NCBI RefSeq assembly: GCF_035486915.1
Contig: NZ_DATHMR010000100.1
Coordinates: 11,118-75,117, forward strand
Length of the DNA stretch: 64,000 bases
Direction: 5' to 3'
From: Dyella_B sp035486915
GTDB lineage: Bacteria > Pseudomonadota > Gammaproteobacteria > Xanthomonadales > Rhodanobacteraceae
The notes under the pieces are model-generated. The model did not search any database. It was not told the origin of the DNA and was given only the letters and a program-made list of their open reading frames with translations. The first letter of the stretch is position 1; the number at the start of each line of letters is the position of its first letter. The translations under genes and the position numbers were made by a program. This document shows positions 62,406 to 64,000 of this stretch, in pieces.

Positions 62406-64000
62406 ATGAATCAGAGAATCGGTTTATTAAAAAAAATTCGCGCGCTGCAATCCGCGGGGCGAAGAAGCTACTACCAGGCTAGAGTCAATGGTCTGAGCAG
62501 ATGGCAAATCATGGTTCGCATCTTGCGAACCATGATGCGAGGGCCGCGCTTTTTTTCGCGTCGTGTCATCGCATACGACCAGGCAAGGCTTGCTGTAAAT
62601 CCAAGCGGTGGGCTTATCGAGAAAGGGCTCGATGGCTTCGAAGCTTATCGTTCTTGGACCCTTACGCAGGAACCAAAAGTTGAGTTGTGCGAACGCGAAG
62701 AGTTAATCAGCGTACTAATGCCTACATGCGAAAGCCCGGAGGAGTTTCTGCGTGAAGCGATCACCAGTGTGCGCGCTCAAAGTTACTCCAATTGGGAGCT
62801 GTGCATTTACGATGATGCGTCGGGCGCGCAGCACGTACACGATATCTTGCAGGAGGAAATGGCGGTAGATCCGCGAGTAATCGTCGTGAAAGGAGTGACG
62901 CGTGGAGGTATTTCTGCGGCCTCCAACGAAGCTCTCAAAATGGCCCGGGGGAAGTTTGTTGTATTGCTGGATCACGATGATTTGCTGCATCCGGATGCGC
63001 TGGCGGCAGTGATGGCCGCGATGGAGAGCGACGAAGCGGACATCATCTACTCGGATCATGACTGTATTGATGAAAGCGGGCGCCGCAAGTTTCCATTTTT
63101 CAAGCCCGATTGGAGCCCGGATCTGTTTTTGTCGCAGATGTACCTAGGGCATCTAGTGGCGATCCGGCGTGACCTTATACAGCGGGTCGGTCCTTTTGAC
63201 TCATCAATGGATGGTGCACAGGACTACGATTTGATACTTAGATGTATAGCTGCTGGTGCCAAAGTGCACCATATTTCCAGAGTGCTCTACCACTGGCGTC
63301 AGCATGCTGGCTCGACTGCAGGTAACGCCGACTCCAAACCCTACGCACATCATGCGGGTCGCGCGGCATTGCAAAGATATCTCGACAAAGTCTATCCGGG
63401 AGCGGTTGCACGCGACGGAGCCCATGGTTTTTGCTATGACGTACGTTATCCCGTGCCCCAAGAGAACAGCAGGATAGATGCCAGCATAATCATCCCAACC
63501 CGGGATGGTTTGGATTTGCTGCGCGCGTGCATAGATAGCCTTAGGAAGGTGACGAATGCGGCGCGCTATGAGTTGATCGTTGTCGACAACGGGTCAAAAG
63601 AGACCGCCACTTTAAGGTGGTTGGAGGACATGGCTGGACGAGGGGTCATTAAAGTCATTCATGCCGATGTCCCCTTTAATTGGTCTTATATAAATAATCT
63701 TGCGGCCGAACAGGCGGTGGGTGATGTGCTTGTCTTCTTGAATAATGACGTCGAAATTATTGACCAGGAGTGGTTGGGTCGGTTGGTGGAGCACGCCATG
63801 CGCGAAGATGTCGGGGTTTGTGGCCCGCTTCTACTTTATGGTGATATGACTATTCAGCACGCGGGCGTGGTGGTCGGGCTAGGTGGATGGGCCGATCATG
63901 TCTTCAAGGGTATGCAGCCTTTGCACATACAGAGTAACTACGTCTCTCCGATCATGCGCCGCAACGTGTTGGCGGTTACCGGAGCATGTATGGCAATTGA
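62406..64000 (+). CDS. Two-domain family 2 glycosyltransferase, cut by window edge
   Basis: The frame from ATG 62406 is open to the last base (531 full codons), so the C-terminus is missing. A basic N-terminal segment (about 1-60) precedes a first GT-A domain from about residue 100: 'ISVLMPTCESPEEFLREAITSVRAQSY', 'VVLLDHDDLLHPDAL' with the DxD-type metal site, and 'DGAQDYDLILRCIAAGAKVHH'. A second GT2 domain begins near 358: 'ASIIIPTRDGLDLLRACIDSLRKVT', 'ELIVVDNGSKE', 'VFLNNDVEII'. Such enzymes usually extend O-antigen chains. The ribosome binding site is weak. A gap of 179 AT-rich bases with an ATGATGA/TCATCAT hairpin (62302-62321) separates it from the sulfotransferase gene. Confidence 0.88.
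   Translation, partial: MNQRIGLLKKIRALQSAGRRSYYQARVNGLSRWQIMVRILRTMMRGPRFFSRRVIAYDQARLAVNPSGGLIEKGLDGFEAYRSWTLTQEPKVELCEREELISVLMPTCESPEEFLREAITSVRAQSYSNWELCIYDDASGAQHVHDILQEEMAVDPRVIVVKGVTRGGISAASNEALKMARGKFVVLLDHDDLLHPDALAAVMAAMESDEADIIYSDHDCIDESGRRKFPFFKPDWSPDLFLSQMYLGHLVAIRRDLIQRVGPFDSSMDGAQDYDLILRCIAAGAKVHHISRVLYHWRQHAGSTAGNADSKPYAHHAGRAALQRYLDKVYPGAVARDGAHGFCYDVRYPVPQENSRIDASIIIPTRDGLDLLRACIDSLRKVTNAARYELIVVDNGSKETATLRWLEDMAGRGVIKVIHADVPFNWSYINNLAAEQAVGDVLVFLNNDVEIIDQEWLGRLVEHAMREDVGVCGPLLLYGDMTIQHAGVVVGLGGWADHVFKGMQPLHIQSNYVSPIMRRNVLAVTGACMAI

Overview
The window looks like a stretch of high-GC gammaproteobacterial chromosome. Gene content and order point to the Xanthomonadales, most likely the Rhodanobacteraceae (Dyella, Luteibacter or Frateuria-like). 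The pointers are an S53 xanthomonalisin-like protease, DUF2884 proteins, a lexA-imuA-imuB-dnaE2 cassette, an lpdA with its own lipoyl domain next to aceF, and an LPS locus beside metB as in Xanthomonas. The genus is inference. I found no rRNA, tRNA, CRISPR array, integrase or insertion sequence. About 53 protein genes are supported; the two at the window edges are partial.

Layout: 1-5.7 kb holds two DUF2884 proteins, small conserved genes and a FAD dehydrogenase/ketopantoate-reductase pair. 5.8-10 kb holds an MscS channel, then aceF-lpdA (pyruvate dehydrogenase E2 and E3) with a strong terminator and, just past it on the other strand, a 37-codon relic of a DinB C-terminus. 10.4-17.7 kb holds a DUF389 membrane protein, GH67 alpha-glucuronidase coupled to dinB, an ATP-grasp protein and an amino acid permease. 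17.8-24.3 kb is a mutagenic DNA-repair operon, lexA2-imuA-imuB-dnaE2-alkB-like, with an inverted repeat over the lexA ribosome binding site. 24.3-35.6 kb is mostly housekeeping: pgk, maiA, pilU, DUF4398 envelope proteins, cbs, glmS and an MFS carrier, with two perfect REP-like palindromes between convergent genes and a degraded third one inside the imuA reading frame.

36-40.8 kb is a cytochrome bo3 ubiquinol oxidase operon (cyoABCD) followed by a SURF1-type factor. 40.9-46.1 kb is a DUF535/VirK protein followed by an ECF sigma factor, a FecR-type regulator and a TonB-dependent receptor with a signalling domain. 46.1-51.7 kb is envelope and secreted functions: a FadL porin, a 760-bp non-coding gap, an S53 protease and a PF04185 phosphoesterase.

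From 51.8 kb to the right edge is surface polysaccharide biosynthesis. A minus-strand rfbB-rfbA-rfbC-rfbD-manC operon would make dTDP-L-rhamnose and GDP-mannose. Divergently, metB is followed by wzm, wzt, a composite sulfotransferase/coiled-coil protein and a two-domain glycosyltransferase cut by the window edge. The DNA becomes visibly AT-richer after metB. Together these suggest an ABC-exported, rhamnose- and possibly mannose-containing, possibly sulfated O-antigen.
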